64,000 bases of DNA from Cercis canadensis (Eukaryota > Streptophyta > Magnoliopsida > Fabales > Fabaceae), in contig QAOA01007942.1 of assembly GCA_003255065.1 (NCBI GenBank), positions 1 to 64,000 on the forward strand. Reading direction: 5' to 3'. Each line of letters begins with the position of its first letter. Position 1 is the stretch's first letter. Shown one piece after another: positions 36,515 through 49,619 of the stretch. The translations under genes and the position numbers were made by a program. The notes under the pieces were generated by a model, which ran no database searches, had not been told where the DNA came from, and saw nothing but the letters and a program-made list of their open reading frames with translations.

Positions 36515-37824
36515 GAAGAGGTTGCATATACTGTATTGTGATCTGAAGAAGAGAAGTCTGGCTTTGGACCAAAATAAAAGTGGTACTTTACTCTGTAATG
36601 CATGTTACTATTCCTCTTCTCAGCTACTGATAGGGAAATTGTGAGAGAAAGCAAGACAATTTCTCATGTCACTTGTTTCTTTGATGAGGTTTATGGTCCT
36701 AACTTCAGAGGTAATTTTAACAATAGGCCTGGTGGTTGTCCTGGGAAAGAATGTGTATGACTCTGCTTATAATTGTGTTTCTATTTGTGGCGTGTTTAGT
36801 AATTGATAGGCAGGTTTTCAATCAAGATATTTATAATTGCTTATGCTTGTGTTATATACCCTGTTCATATTCTTAAACCACCTTGATAACCTAAATAACT
36901 TGACAATTTATGCTTTGAGGCATGAGAATAGATCTTGCGACAAGCAAATATGACTAAACAAACATCATTACGCACATGGAGTCTACATTGATTCATTGTG
37001 TTCTACAGGTTTATTTATTTATTTTTTTGAAAACATAATCATGCTTGTTAGTAATTGGTCTTTTTTGTTTTGTTGATTGCAGGGGGCAAAATTCTGAATC
37101 TCTTTCCTTAGCATTTTGCAATTATTTAAGGATATTTACAAAAAGTTTAGTATCAGGGAACTTTGTTGAGCCCCCCATACTCTGAGGTAATTTTTATGTT
37201 GGACGCCAATTTTGCCAAGTCTGTTTATCATAGTGCCAAGGCTAGTGCCAACTGCTCAGGGATTAGTTTATTTTCACTCCACTCTTGATTTTCTTGAAGA
37301 GCAACAGAAACTACAGGGAGGATGTGGATACATATGCAGGATGTTATGGAAACACACTGATCTCTTGGCAAAATGACTTAGTAAAAAGGAAAAATAGAAC
37401 TTCAACTTTGAACTGCAAATTTGTTTTGTATGTTCGTCGCATTCTTCTATTTCTCGGTCCAGTTGTGTGATAAAGATGACAAAACAGGTTGTATGAGAAG
37501 ATTCTCTAAAGAGACTCTTGTATTGAGATCATGTTGTTAACTTTGGAAAAGCCAAAACAATTAGCCCACGATATGCTTCCGCATTGTTCTTCTCATTTTA
37601 TTTTTTGGTGGATAAAGACCTTCTTTTTTTTAAAAAAAAAAAGAAAAAAGAAAAAAGAGAAGAGATAGGATAAGGACTTCAAAATTAACAAATATAATGC
37701 ACTTTGAAAAATGGCAGATACTGCCATATCCGGAGATAAAATCCACTCTAGGATAAATCTTTTCAACATAGGAGATACCGAAGATTGTAAGAAAGACCAA
37801 AAAAGAAAAGGAAAGAAGACTATA
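36515..37824. other. PPR 3' region and spacer, no gene recognised
   Basis: Likely 3' UTR, possibly spliced, to about 36620 or beyond. A T-then-A-rich tract lies at 37622-37660. The short open frame at 37285-37470 is not recognised. Confidence 0.45.
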
Positions 37825-37872
37825 TGACAAAAGCAAACACTTGCATTAATGCTTTACAGTATGCATATAAAT
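37825..37872 (+). promoter_or_regulatory. Candidate core promoter of P450 C
   Basis: 'gacaaaagc' plus 'acacttgcattaatgct' followed by TATA-like 'catataaat' at about 37864, 40-85 bp before the ATG. The same ordered block stands before P450 F (47404-47452), while the DNA between matches is less alike. Confidence 0.6.
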
Positions 37873-37909
37873 TTAGAATTTGAGATCCACACTACTCTGA
37901 TTTTTCTCC

Positions 37910-39649
37910 ATGGCTCTTCAAATCCTCTATCTGTCAGCCCTTTTCTCCTTTTTCCTCTTTATGCTTATAGTACTGAAGATAGGGAAGAAACCCAATAAAA
38001 CTGACTCAACTTCAAATTTACCCCCAGGGCCAAGGAAGCTACCTATTATTGGGAATCTACACCATCTTGTTGGCTCTCTACCCCATCGAAAATTAAGAGA
38101 CTTGGCCAAAAAATATGGACCCTTGATGCATCTGCAACTCGGGGAAGTTTCTGTCATTGTTGTTTCATCACCGGAGTATGCTAGAGAGGTGCTGAAAACC
38201 CATGATCTTCTCTTTGCATCAAGGCCTGAAATTCTAGCTTCAAAAATATTTGCTTATGATTCCACAGACATAGCTTTTGCGCCTTACAGTGATTACTGGA
38301 GACAGCTACGAAAGATTTGCACAATGGAGCTTTTAAGCATAAAACGTGTCCAATCTTTCAGGCCAGTAAGAGAGGAAGAGATCACTAGTCTCATCAAATG
38401 GATTGCTTCAAAAGAAGGATCACCAATCAATCTCACTCAAGCAGTTAATTCATTAATATTTACAATCACTTCAAGGACTGCATTTGGCAAGAAATTTAGA
38501 GACCATGATCAGTTCATATCAGTGGTAACACAAGCATTAGGATTTGATGCAGGTTTTGACATAGCGGATTTATTCCCTTCTGTTAAATGGCCTCAAATCA
38601 TCTCTAGATTAAGGTCTAAACTTAAGGAGTTGCATGAACAAGCTGACCGGATAGTGGGAAACATCATCAATGAGCATAAAGAGGCAAGGTCAAGAGACAA
38701 AGAAGGACAAGCAGAAGCAGAGGAAGATCTGATAGATGTGCTCCTAAAGTATGAGGATATTGATGATGAGGAGCTGGACTTTCGCATCACTATTGATAAC
38801 ATCAAAGCTATAATCTTGGTAAGCATCATGACATCTTCCAAATATACTTATGAAGATAATCTTGTTCACTGGTGTAGAATTCAGATGAAAGTTTGATACT
38901 TACTTGTAGAGCAACTTTCTTATAGTTCTTTGAAGTATTAGATGCCATCTACCTTATCATCTGACAATTTCTTTTTATAGATACTCTTGAATCAGTTTAT
39001 CTTCATCTCATAATTACCTTTTTAGGATATCTTTGGTGCTGGGGGTGACACATCAGCTACTACCATAGATTGGGCAATGGCAGAAATGATAAAGAATCCT
39101 AGAGTAATGAAGCAAGCACAAGCTGAGGTGAGAGAGGTATTCCATAGAAATGGGAGGGTTGATGAAACTAGTATCAATGAACTCAAATATTTGAAAGCAG
39201 TTGTCAAAGAAACCCTTAGATTACACCCTCCTGGTCCTCTGTTACATCCAAGAGAAAGTAGGCAAGCATGTGAGATTAATGGGTATCATATACCTCTTAA
39301 AACTATGGTCATAATCAATGCTTGGGCAATTGCAAGAGATTCAAATCATTGGGCTGAACCAGATAGGTTCTATCCAGAGAGGTTCATAGATAGCTCTATT
39401 GACTACAAAGGAACTAATTTTGAGTACATCCCATTTGGTGCTGGAAGAAGAATTTGCCCTGGCATGACATTTGGTTTGGCAAATCTTGAGCTAGCACTTG
39501 CATTATTGTTGTATCACTTTGATTGGAAACTTCCTGGTGGATTGGAAGGTGAGGACTTGGACATGGAAGAGGTTTTCGGATTCACAATTAGAAGGAAAGG
39601 TAATCTGTGCTTGATTCCTATTGCTAATGGTGCTCTTCCTGTTACATGA
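37910..39649 (+). CDS. Cytochrome P450 C, CYP71D-like, intact
   Basis: Exons 37910-38818 and 39026-39649 give 510 residues, with a short 207-bp intron. Anchor residues 3-24, hinge '[20 protein letters not shown]', '[20 protein letters not shown]', I-helix 'AGGDTSATT' with the oxygen-activating Thr312, ExxR 'ETLR', 'FYPERF', haem loop '[10 protein letters not shown]' with Cys447. After the K-helix it reads 'PLLHPRES' where paralogues have 'PLLLPREC'. Shares the 'FASRP' and '[13 protein letters not shown]' signature with D, F and H, and its upstream block with F. All family-critical residues are present, so this is the best-preserved member of its group. Expected to be an ER monooxygenase on a terpenoid-like substrate; that part is inference. 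Confidence 0.91.
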
Positions 39650-41123
39650 GCTTCACAAGCAGAAACTAGAATCTTTGATTATGCTGAGTGTTATTACTGA
39701 AGTAATATACCTACTGTCAACTTAAATAAGGGTTTGTTCATAGTTGTTGACTCCAGTAGAGCTGATAATTATTTAGTGCAAGCAAAATCAATAATGTCAA
39801 AAGCTCACAAACTATAAGTTGCAATTTTTTTTTTTTCCAGTGGAAGCATGACCATGGAGTGACAGATGATAATTGTCGAGCATGATTCAAATGAATAACT
39901 CAAAGAAATCTGTAAAACTCTCCACCTTCCATATTTTGGAAGAGAAAGCCAGTTTTCTTGTTTTGAGGGGTTGTCTAACTTTTACTGAAATGAACTATCT
40001 ATAAACATTACACCGAGCATCAAATAAACTATATTTTTTATTGATGGGTTTGCAAGCATCAGAAAACACAAAAATGATTTTAATTTCATAATTTGTCTTC
40101 AATGAACAAGAGCATAACAGACAGAGATAGTTTTATGATTATTGCATCTGGAAACGTTTCAAAACTCATCCAGGCTTAGTTATAAAATGAAATTTTCCAT
40201 CGGTTTCCATCTAGACCCCATAGGTCAACCACACTTAATTATAGTGATGACAAAATATTTCTAACTTCCAAGTCAAATTAAAAATGTAGTTAAAATTTAA
40301 TCCAATTATCCTTAAGCAGCCATCTCAGATTTAGTCAGAATTAGCATCATTAGTGCTCAATAGCCTACATTTGAGAAGCTCCATGAAGAGATGAACAAGA
40401 TGCTTTTCAAATACTGCCACATATTAAAACAAAACAAAAAAACAAAAAAGGAAAATTTAAAATGGAATCTTTGGCAGAGTTAACGAGCTTTAGGGAAGTC
40501 TTATCCTGCTACAGAACAAAGTTGATTGCATTGTTTTATAAGAAACAAGAGTTTTTACATAATCTTAGTAAGAAAGATCATAGGAATAACCAAATTAAAG
40601 ACAATCGGGTAAAAGATTCAACTCGATCATAAATTATATGGTATTCAACAGAATTTGTTCATGGCTGCATTTTGTTTTTTGTCATCCGAGTTTGACAAGG
40701 TAAAATTAACAAATTAAGGTGACAAAATTGTAACTATTGATATATGCAACAAGTTTTGCAGCTTTATTGGTAGAAAACAAAGAAGTATAATTAGATCTTG
40801 AACATGGACCCTCAAAGTTCTGTTAAGTATTCACTTTCTGGTTCTAGGTCCCAGCTGCTTGTGAAACACGACAAAACATTCTAGTACAAGTCCTGCCAGA
40901 ACATCTTTGAAGAGATTCTATGTTGATGAATGTTATAATGAACTTAGGAAAGTCAGAAAATCATTGGTCATTTTCTTTTCATTCTTACTGTTTTCTTCCC
41001 GCATGGATGAGGATTTTGATTGGACAAAACTAAGTACAAAGTAGTCCACTTCATTCCTTTATTTGAAACAACAGAGTCCACATTTGAAAACAGGATCAAC
41101 TTTTGAAACAACCCCAGAGGAGA
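39650..41123. other. Spacer between P450 C and pseudogene D
   Basis: No gene recognised. The first 500 bp is the 3' flank of C, with weak similarity to the 3' flank of F (about 49900-50100). Confidence 0.4.
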
Positions 41124-42496
41124 AGATTCCACCAATATTGCTTTTGCACCTTATGGTGATTACTGGAGACAGCTAAGAAAAATTTGCACATTGGAGCTTT
41201 TAAATGCGAAACGTGTCCAATCTTTCTGCCCAATCAGAGGAGAAGAGGTCACTAATCTTCTCAAATGGATTTCTTCAGAAGAAGGATCGCTCATCAACCT
41301 CACTCAAGCAGTTACCTCATTAATATATACAATCACTTCAAGGGGTGCATTTGGCAAGAAATATAGAGACCATGATCAGTTCATATCAGTGGAGAAGCTT
41401 TAGGGATTGCTGCAGGTTTTGACATAGCAGATTTATTCCCTTCTGTAAAATGGCCTCAAATCATCTCTAGATTAAGGCCTAAACTTGAGAAGTTGCATGA
41501 ACAAGCTGATCAGATAATCGAAGAAATGATCAATGAGCATAAGGAGGCAACATCAAGAGCCAAAGAAGGCCAAGGTGAAGCACAGGAAGATCTGAGAGAT
41601 GTTCTCCTAAAATATTAGGATAGTAATCACCTGAATTTTCACTTGAGTAAAAGTAACATCAAGGCTATAATATTGGTAAGCATAATGACATCTTCCAATG
41701 ATACATTCATGAATGTAATTTTATTTCTGGGTGTATAATTTAGACTATAATTTTGATACTTATGCCGGAATATCTAACTAATAAGAGTTCTTTGAATTTG
41801 TACAATAGCTATTTGTTGTACTGGATGCCATCTGCATTGTCTTTTTGATTATTTACCTTGAATATGTTTAACTTAACCCAATATTACTTTTCAGGATGTT
41901 TTTGCTGGTGGAAGTGAGGTATCAGTTACTACCATAGATTGGGCAATGGCAGAGATGATAAAGGATCCAAGAGTAATGAAGAAAGCCCAAGCTGAGGTGA
42001 GAGAGGTATTTGACAAGAAAGGAAGGTCTGATGAAACTGGCATCAATGCACAAGAGACCCTGAGATTGCACCCTCCTATTCCTATTCTACTTCCAAGAGA
42101 ATGTGGACAAGCTTGTGAGATTAATGGGTATCACATACCTGTCAAACGTAAGGTCATCGTCAACGCTTGGGCAATTTGAAGAGATCCAAATTATTGGACT
42201 GATCCTGAGAGGTTTTATCCAGAGAGGTTCATTGATATACTTCAGTTGACTACAGAGGAACTAGTTTTGAGTACATCCCATTTGGGGCCGGAAGGCGAAT
42301 ATGCCCATGCATGATCTATGGTTTGATAAACGTTGAACTACCACTTGCATTGCTGCTCTATCACTTTGATTGGAAGCTTCCCAATGGAATGAAAAATGAG
42401 GACTTAGACATGACTGAGGGTTTTGGAGTGACAGTCAGGAGAAAACCTGATCTGTGCTTGATTCCCATTGCTTGTCGTGCTTTGCCTGTTGCATAA
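41124..42496 (+). pseudogene. CYP71D-like P450 pseudogene D
   Basis: Close to P450 C but dead. The first 110 or so residues (anchor, hinge) are absent; similarity begins at '[20 protein letters not shown]'. A frameshift follows 'DHDQFIS' near 41395, a TAG stop stands near 41617 ('LLKY', stop, 'DS'), and the intron ends at 41894. Exon 2 has lost about ten codons between 'DETGIN' and 'QETLRLHPP', has TGA after 'NAWAI' at 42177, frameshifts around 42240, and the haem loop reads 'ICPCM' with Cys for the invariant Gly. I-helix 'GGSEVS' lacks the Thr. The C-terminus to 42496 is open. Confidence 0.92.
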
Positions 42497-42824
42497 GTTT
42501 CAGAATCAGAATCTAGAACCTTACTATATTTACTCCTGAGAAGTAAGAATCCTACTGTTCACTGAAATAAGGCTTTGATCAGTTTTCTTGACTAGAGTAG
42601 AGCAGAAAACTATGTAAAGCATGGATGATCAATGAAACATTTTACAAGTGTGAGGAAAAAGTGCACTTTAAGAATGTACTACATTTATTTTATGCTACAT
42701 CTCTAGAAATAATGTTTGAACATTTGTTTCCAGTATCAAGTATAGACATGTTGAGTTCCAATTGAAGCCATTGATGCCAAATTGATTGAGTAACCTGTAA
42801 TTGTGTTTCCGCTCCAGGCATGGA

Positions 42825-42887
42825 GCTGAACTGTTTCCTTCAGTTGAAGTGATTCAATTCATTAGTGGATTAAGGAGTAAACTTGAT
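42825..42887 (+). pseudogene. P450 exon-1 scrap
   Basis: Twenty-one codons translate as 'AELFPSVEVIQFISGLRSKL' plus Asp, matching '[20 protein letters not shown]' of P450 E. Nothing else of a P450 adjoins it, so it is an isolated remnant, closest to the E/G group. Confidence 0.8.
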
Positions 42888-43510
42888 GTGTCTGTTACTT
42901 TTATTTATTCATCTTTTCCACTGGTAAATAGTAAACTCGTCCTCAAGGGGTATTATCAGTTATGGTTCATGCTGTGATAATAACAATAGATAATTAAAGT
43001 TTGTAGCTTCATAGAAATAGCTCTTGCAATATGCGTAAAATGTTTCTTTTTGACTCTCAAATATTCTCTGATCTATGAAGCATGCTTGTCAAAACCTCTA
43101 CACTTCAAATAACTGCATCTTCTCATAAACTTTTTACAAGGCATACTGGCATAGGATGAAGAAACAGGCCATTGACTACAAACAAACTCCGCATCCAAAA
43201 CAATAATAATAGAAATTATAATTCAGACTTTAAAAAATGCAGGTCAAGTGGCAGAACAATAATGACTAATAAGCCATCATCATCAACAAGAGGCCAATGG
43301 CACCAAAAAAAAGAGTCAACAGAGACCAAGTAAGACAACCTAATAATTTTTATAAATTTAATTCTTTTATTTTGGATTAGAGCAGCCATCTCTGAAAGTG
43401 CCAAAAGGAAGCAGAAGGAGAGACTGCCGGCTGGTGTAGTCTTGTTTTCCAAAAGGTATCAATGCATAGTTAGCTAGTTGACTAACCTGATCTTGTTTTC
43501 CTCTGCAATT
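42888..43510. other. Upstream region of P450 E
   Basis: No gene seen. No convincing TATA box at the usual distance from 43511. Confidence 0.4.
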
Positions 43511-45252
43511 ATGGAGTTTCATATTTTCTCACCTGCAATCTTGGCTTTCTTTCGCTTCTTGTTCATGGTAGTCAACGTATTGTGGAAATCAATAAACAAG
43601 AACACAAGCCAAAAGTTGCCTCCAGGACCATGGAAACTACCTCTCATAGGCAATATGCACCAACTTCTTGGAGCACTGCCTCATCATTCCCTGCAGAAAC
43701 TGGCAAAGAAATATGGGGCTTTGATGCATATACAGCTTGGTGAAGTTTCCACCGTAGTGGTATCTTCAGCAGAAATGGCCAAAGAGGTAATGAGAACACA
43801 TGACATCACCTTTGCAAATAGGCCTCCTTCTTTACCCGCAGAAATATTATCTTATAACAGTACAGGGATTTCTTTCTCCCCATATGGAAGTTATTTGAGA
43901 CAGATGCGCAAGATTTGCGCGATGGAGCTACTAAGTGCAAAGCGTGTTGAATCATTTCGATCAATTAGGGAAGAGGAGGTGTCAAATCTTATCAAAATCA
44001 TATCTTTGAGTGAAGGGTCACAAATCAATTTTAGTGAGATGATTTTCTCTTTGACGTATCGCCTAACAGCAAGGGCAGCATTTGGTGAAAAAACCATAGA
44101 CCAAGAAGCATATATATCACTTATGAAGGATGTCTCAAAGGTAGCAGGAGGCTTCCATATTGCTGATTTGTATCCTTCTATTCAAGTGCTCCAAGTTATT
44201 AGTGGTCAGAGGCCTAAACTTGAAAAACTACATGAAGAAATAAACAGAATGCTTGAGAACATTCTCAAGGATCATAGAGACAGAAAATTGAAAATAAAAT
44301 TTGTCAATGAAGAAACGAAGGAAGATTTAGTTGATGTTCTCTTAAAGGTTCAGAAGCACAGTGACCTTGAACATAGCCTATCTGACAATAATATCAAAGC
44401 ACTCATTTTGGTAAGTTACTCTTCAAACCCTTTATTGCTATGCATGGTAACACTATTTGGCCTTAGCAGATTACAATTATCCATTCAATTCAAAAGCATG
44501 CTCCTTAAAGATTGCAGTAAATAAATAAATGAACTGCACTTATTTTCTTTTAACGTTAAAAACAGGATTAATTTTTTGTATATGTTGTAATCATTGTTGT
44601 CAAGAGTAGTCTTTCTTAGTCATGGTCCATTTTTTTCCTTCAGGACATCTTCACTGGAGGAAGTGAGCCTATATCAACAACCATAGAGTGGGCGATGTCA
44701 GAAATTCTGAAGAATCCAAAGGTGATGGAGAAGGCACAAGCTGAGGTAAGAAGGGTCTTTGATGGCAAATGGTATGCGAGTGAAACAAGAATTCATGAAC
44801 TTAAATTCTTAAAGTCAATCATCGAAGAAACCTTGCGTCTTCATCCTCCTGTTCCTCTGTTACTTCCAAGGGAATGTAGTGAGAAATGTGATCTAAAGGG
44901 GTATGAGGTACCTATCCAAACCAAAGTCATTGTGAATGCATGGGCAATAGGGAGAGATCCTAGGTATTGGGCTGAAGCTGAGAAATTTCACCCAGAAAGA
45001 TTCTTGGCTAGCCCAATTGATTACAAAGGAAGAGATTTTGAGTATATACCATTTGGTGCTGGAAGGAGGATATGTCCAGGCATCACTTTTGGTGTAGCTA
45101 ACATTGAGCTGCCACTTGCACAGTTGCTTTACCATTTTGATTGGAGGCTTCCCAATGAAGAACTGGACATGACTGAAACTTTTGGAATGACAGTAAGAAG
45201 AAAAGGAGACCTCTACTTAATTCCTACTATTTATCAATTGTCTTCAAAATGA
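43511..45252 (+). CDS. Cytochrome P450 E, CYP71D-like, intact frame
   Basis: Exons 43511-44410 and 44644-45252 give 502 residues. Anchor residues 5-25, hinge '[19 protein letters not shown]', '[20 protein letters not shown]' (Leu where most P450s of this type have the C-helix Trp of 'YWRQ'), I-helix 'TGGSEPIST', ExxR 'ETLR', 'FHPERF', and haem loop '[10 protein letters not shown]' with Cys444. The oxygen-activating Thr is Pro309, and the conserved C-helix Trp that contacts a haem propionate is Leu. These two changes are in an otherwise clean frame, so either the enzyme works unusually or it is in early decay. Start chosen as the first Met in frame; a longer frame upstream has no ATG. Same group as G. 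Confidence 0.85.
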
Positions 45253-47403
45253 GACTATAATCAAGAAACTTATGTATGTATTCTACATAGCAATTTTTTC
45301 TTTCTTTCTAATTTTGCCATTAAAGTTAAATATTCTGAATAATAGAAAAAGGGGAATTGTGTTGTATATATTATATATAAGCTGTTAAAATAACTATTTA
45401 TATGATAAATATGTCCTGTGTCATAATTATGATTCCATATAAATATTAGAGTTCGAGTTCTTGTATTTGCACATCATTTTGTAGTACACCTTGCACACAT
45501 ATCTGGATGTAAATTAGTTCTTGTATTAAATATTTAACATGACGATTCAAAAACAATAGTTTCATATGCATAAATTTATAGTTACATTATTATTGATGGC
45601 GTGGCACAAGGACATAATGCGAGAACCTACAAGTAAAAAGTAAAAGAAATAGCGAAGTAATCAAACGAATCATCAATAAGATAATATTTAATAGATGTAA
45701 TGTTATAATGTTAAAATATACTCACAGTCCCCTTTTTTAAAGAATTTATACTTTTGTGAAGTTGATGAAATTAATCAATTATCAAAAACAATAATGAAAG
45801 CAATATATTATCATTTTAATTAAGAAAACAAAAACAAGGAAAGCTATTGTATAGTTGATTACCATAATTCTATAGAATTTATTTTATGCTTTAAACTCTA
45901 TTAACCAAATCCAATAAAAAAATAAATATTGACCAAATATATCTTTTTCACCAAAATAATATTTTTTTTTTTATATGACTCTATTAACCAAATATTAATT
46001 TAACATAACCTAAATATGGAATCCACCTTCATCTGGAGGAAATGCTTTTCCATTGAGATGCCCGTGTTCTTTTCCAAGCACATAAGTTTATAAGTGTGAT
46101 GACACGAGCACTAGGACAATAATGCAATTAATTATAAGAAAAAAGTACAGACCAAATGGATTAGGGACCATTATAGTTAGGTCACAAAATAAAAAAGAAT
46201 TATATATATATATATATATATATTTAGGTTGATGACTCTAAAATTTATGTTCTCAAATTTGTTTTTCGTTGACCAATGATCATTTTATAATTTTCCAATG
46301 GTCATCTCATATTAATTAGTGGTTATCTTATATTTCTTAGTGATCATGAGTGAAGGTAATTATAGAAATTAATTTTTTCAGTCTCCTACCTATAATTTAT
46401 TTATTTATTTGTGTAACCTAACAATAATTGTCTCAATGAACTATCTATAAGAAGCATTATGTTGATGTAATGTGATCCATAATGTTAGGTATATATAAAT
46501 ATAGATATTTAACACTCATTAAAATTTATTTGTTTATTTCTGTAAAATTTCATTTTTGCTCCTCTATATTTAATCATTATAACTATAGACGTTTAATTTT
46601 ATTTTTTTGAGACAAATAGACGTTTAAATTTTTATAGTAGGGTTCACTGTCATATCATTTAGCCTTTTTTGTTTTCGACCAAGTTTCAACTTTCAATTGT
46701 TAGTATTTAATTCTTTAAATTTTGTAACTAGACCCACTTTTGTCCTTGTTTAACATTTTTAAGTTTATGTGACTTTTTTTTAATAATGTGTTTTAAAGCA
46801 TCTTCGCGATCAATTCAAATCAAATTATTGTTGTTTCTATCAAATACATCAGAAAAATTAACAACTAATTCTCGAACTTGAAGAGACCGATGCCATTAAA
46901 ATAAATTGTAAGGATTAGAATATAACGCAAAAGCATAAAAGACAAGGATAAACTTTTTTTTTCAAAAATTAGAGATATTAAATGTGATACTCACATAACC
47001 TAATCTTCTAATCTTGACCACTCATATTGATGATTTGATGTCTAAGATTCAGTGCTCTCAGTCTCGTAGTGAAGCACTCCTCTCTTGATATGTCCTCAAA
47101 ACACATATATACACATATATAACAGAAGAACTAAAGGCATATTTAGACTTTACGATTTTATTATTATTTTTTTATTATTTTTTGTATCATTTTATTAATA
47201 ATTGTAACTAATTGCTAGCTAAAAATTAATAAATACACTTATTAACCCATAAAAAAAAAACCACTTATTAAATTATCCCTTTTTAATTTCTTTGAATCAC
47301 AAAGAACAAAGAGCATCTCAACATAAATTACTAAAATATTTTTATTTTATTTTCTCATTTTTATCTTTAGCAGTATCTTAAAAATAGGAGATACTCAATA
47401 ATG
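45253..47403. other. AT-rich spacer, no gene seen
   Basis: Contains a (TA)n run at 46201-46223 and the block 46670-47033 that is duplicated before the BAHD pseudogene. Confidence 0.5.
46670..47033 (+). repeat. Duplicated block upstream of P450 F (pair with 50726-51018)
   Basis: 'agtttcaactttcaattgtt' through 'gacccacttttgtccttg', 'gcgatcaattcaa' and 'actcacataacctaatcttc' recur in the same order and orientation at 50726-51018, at about 85% identity with some length differences. Confidence 0.88.
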
Positions 47404-47452
47404 GATGACAAAAGCTAGACATACACTTGCATTAATGCTGTATATATATATA
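47404..47452 (+). promoter_or_regulatory. Candidate core promoter of P450 F
   Basis: 'gatgacaaaagc', 'acacttgcattaatgct' and a TATATATATA run 65-75 bp before the ATG, matching the block before P450 C. Confidence 0.6.
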
Positions 47453-47515
47453 TTAGAATGACACATACAGTTTCACTAAACTTATCCCTTGAACCAATTA
47501 CTTTGTTTTTTCACA

Positions 47516-49619
47516 ATGAACTTGGCAGCCCTTTTCTCCATTTTCCTCTTTCTGCTTATTGTACTCAAAATTGTGAGGAGACCCAAGAAATCTGACTCAC
47601 CTCCAAATTTACCACCAGGGCCAAGGAAGCTACCTATCATAGGGAACATACATAACCTTGTTGGTTCATTACCCCATCATGGTTTAAGAGATTTATCCAG
47701 AAAATATGGGCACTTGATGCATCTGCAACTCGGAGAGGTCTCTACTATCATCGTTTCTTCAGCTGAGTATGCTAAGGAAATAACAAAAACCCATGATCTC
47801 ATCTTCGCATCAAGGCCTCCAATTCTAGCTTCAACAATACTCTCTTATGATAACAAGGGCTTAACTTTTGCTCCTTATGGTGATTACTGGATACAGCTAA
47901 GAAAGATTTGTGCTATGGAGCTTTTCAGCTCGAAACGTGTCCTATCTTTGTGGCCAATTAGAGAAGAAGAGTTCAATGATCTTATCAAAAGGATTGCTTC
48001 GAAAGAAGGATCAACCATCAATCCCACTAGAGAAGTTGTTAAATCAATATCTGCAACCACTGCAAGATCTACCTTTGGAAGGAAATGCAAAGATAATGAT
48101 GAGTTCCTTAAAGTGGTGAAGGAAGCTTTAGAGGTTGCTGCAGGTTTCAACATAGGAGATTTGTATCCTTCTGCTAAATAGCTTCAAAACATCTCTGGAT
48201 TGAAGCGTAAACTTGAGAAGTTGCGTCAACGAGTTGACCGGATAATGGAAAACATTATCAATGAGCATAAAGTGGCAAAGTCAACAACCATGGAAGGCCA
48301 AGGTGAATCGGAGGAGGATCTCATAGATGTGCTCTTAAAATTCCAGGAAAATAATCACATGGGATTTCACTTAAGTAATGACAATATCAAGGCTGTGATC
48401 TTGGTAAGTATATTCAGTTCTTCCTTATATACACTTGGCAGGATATAAAACTTTAATCTGGAAGCTCAAATTAACTACTTAGCATTAGGTGTACCCAAAA
48501 TGTCCAACTAGACTATCATTTAAATAGATAATTTTGTTTCTACTCTAGAGAATTTGTTGTATTTTTTAATTAGGTATGTGTTTTAATTTTTAATTGCCTC
48601 TTTGATGTGTTGTGTGCATGTTCTATATAGGAGAATAAGACCTTTAGAGTGACTGTGCATATTAGGCTTGCACATATCACATGAGCACTCATAGTGCAAC
48701 CCTTGTTGTGAGATATATATTTGAATTTTGTTGTAGTCCATTATATATATCTATTAAGTTTTCGGCTTATTAAATTTAACCCATAAGTAAGCAACTAAGC
48801 ATAATTAGATTCTCTTTACTAAATTAGTTGTTTTATTACCATTTGATGGTGCATTTCCTAACATTTAGGCTTGTTTATTTATAATCTGCTTTTACCTTAC
48901 TTTGGTCTTTGGGATGGCTTACTAACCCATATTTGAGCCCTATTATTTATTTTGGTCACTAAAGTACTATTGCTGCCGTGATGATTTCTTTGAAGGACGT
49001 CTTTGGTGGTGGAAGTGAGACATTAACAACTACCATAGCTTGGGCAATGGCAGAGATGATAAAGGATGTAAGATCACTGAAGAAGGCACAAGCTGAGGTA
49101 AGAGAAGTGTTTGATAGAAGAGGAAAGGCTGATGAAAGTGGCATTGACGAACTCAAATATTTGAAGTTAGTGGTCAAAGAGACACTGAGATTACACTCTC
49201 CAGGTCCTCTTTTGCTTCCAAGAGAATGTTCACAAGCTATTGAGATTAAAGGGTATCATATACCTTTGAAAAGCAAGATCATAATCAATGCTTGGGCAAT
49301 CGGAAGGGATCCAGATTATTGGACTGAACCAGAGAGGTTTTATCCAGAAAGGTTCATTGATAGTTCTTTTGACTACAATGGAACTCATTTGGAGTACATC
49401 CCATTTGGTGCTGGAAGAAGAATATGCCCAGGAATGGCATTTGGTTTGGCAAATATTGAGTTGGGGCTCGCACTGTTGCTGTATCACTTTGATTGGAAAC
49501 TTCCAAATGGAATGAGAAATGAAGAGTTGGACATGACTGAGGCTTTTGGAATTGCAGTTATTAGGAAAAATGATCTGAACCTGATTCCAATTACTTACGG
49601 TGCTTTGCCTGTTACCTAA
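47516..49619 (+). pseudogene. Cytochrome P450 F, CYP71D-like, single nonsense codon
   Basis: Exons 47516-48403 and 48996-49619 would give 503 residues. Everything else expected is present: hinge '[20 protein letters not shown]', '[20 protein letters not shown]', I-helix '[10 protein letters not shown]' with Thr, '[10 protein letters not shown]', 'FYPERF', and '[10 protein letters not shown]'. The one lesion is TAG at 48179-48181 (codon 222), where paralogues have TGG ('PSAKWLQ'). The intron is about 590 bp. Called a pseudogene because of the stop, but a single G-to-A change, a sequencing error or a segregating null allele are all possible. A frame starting after the stop would lack the N-terminal half. 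Group C/D/F/H. Confidence 0.85.

Noticed and set aside
40865..40930. On the - strand 'gatgttctggcagga' resembles the start of a P450 exon 2 (DVLAG)
   Set aside because: Only about five residues match and nothing P450-like continues on either side, so it is within chance.
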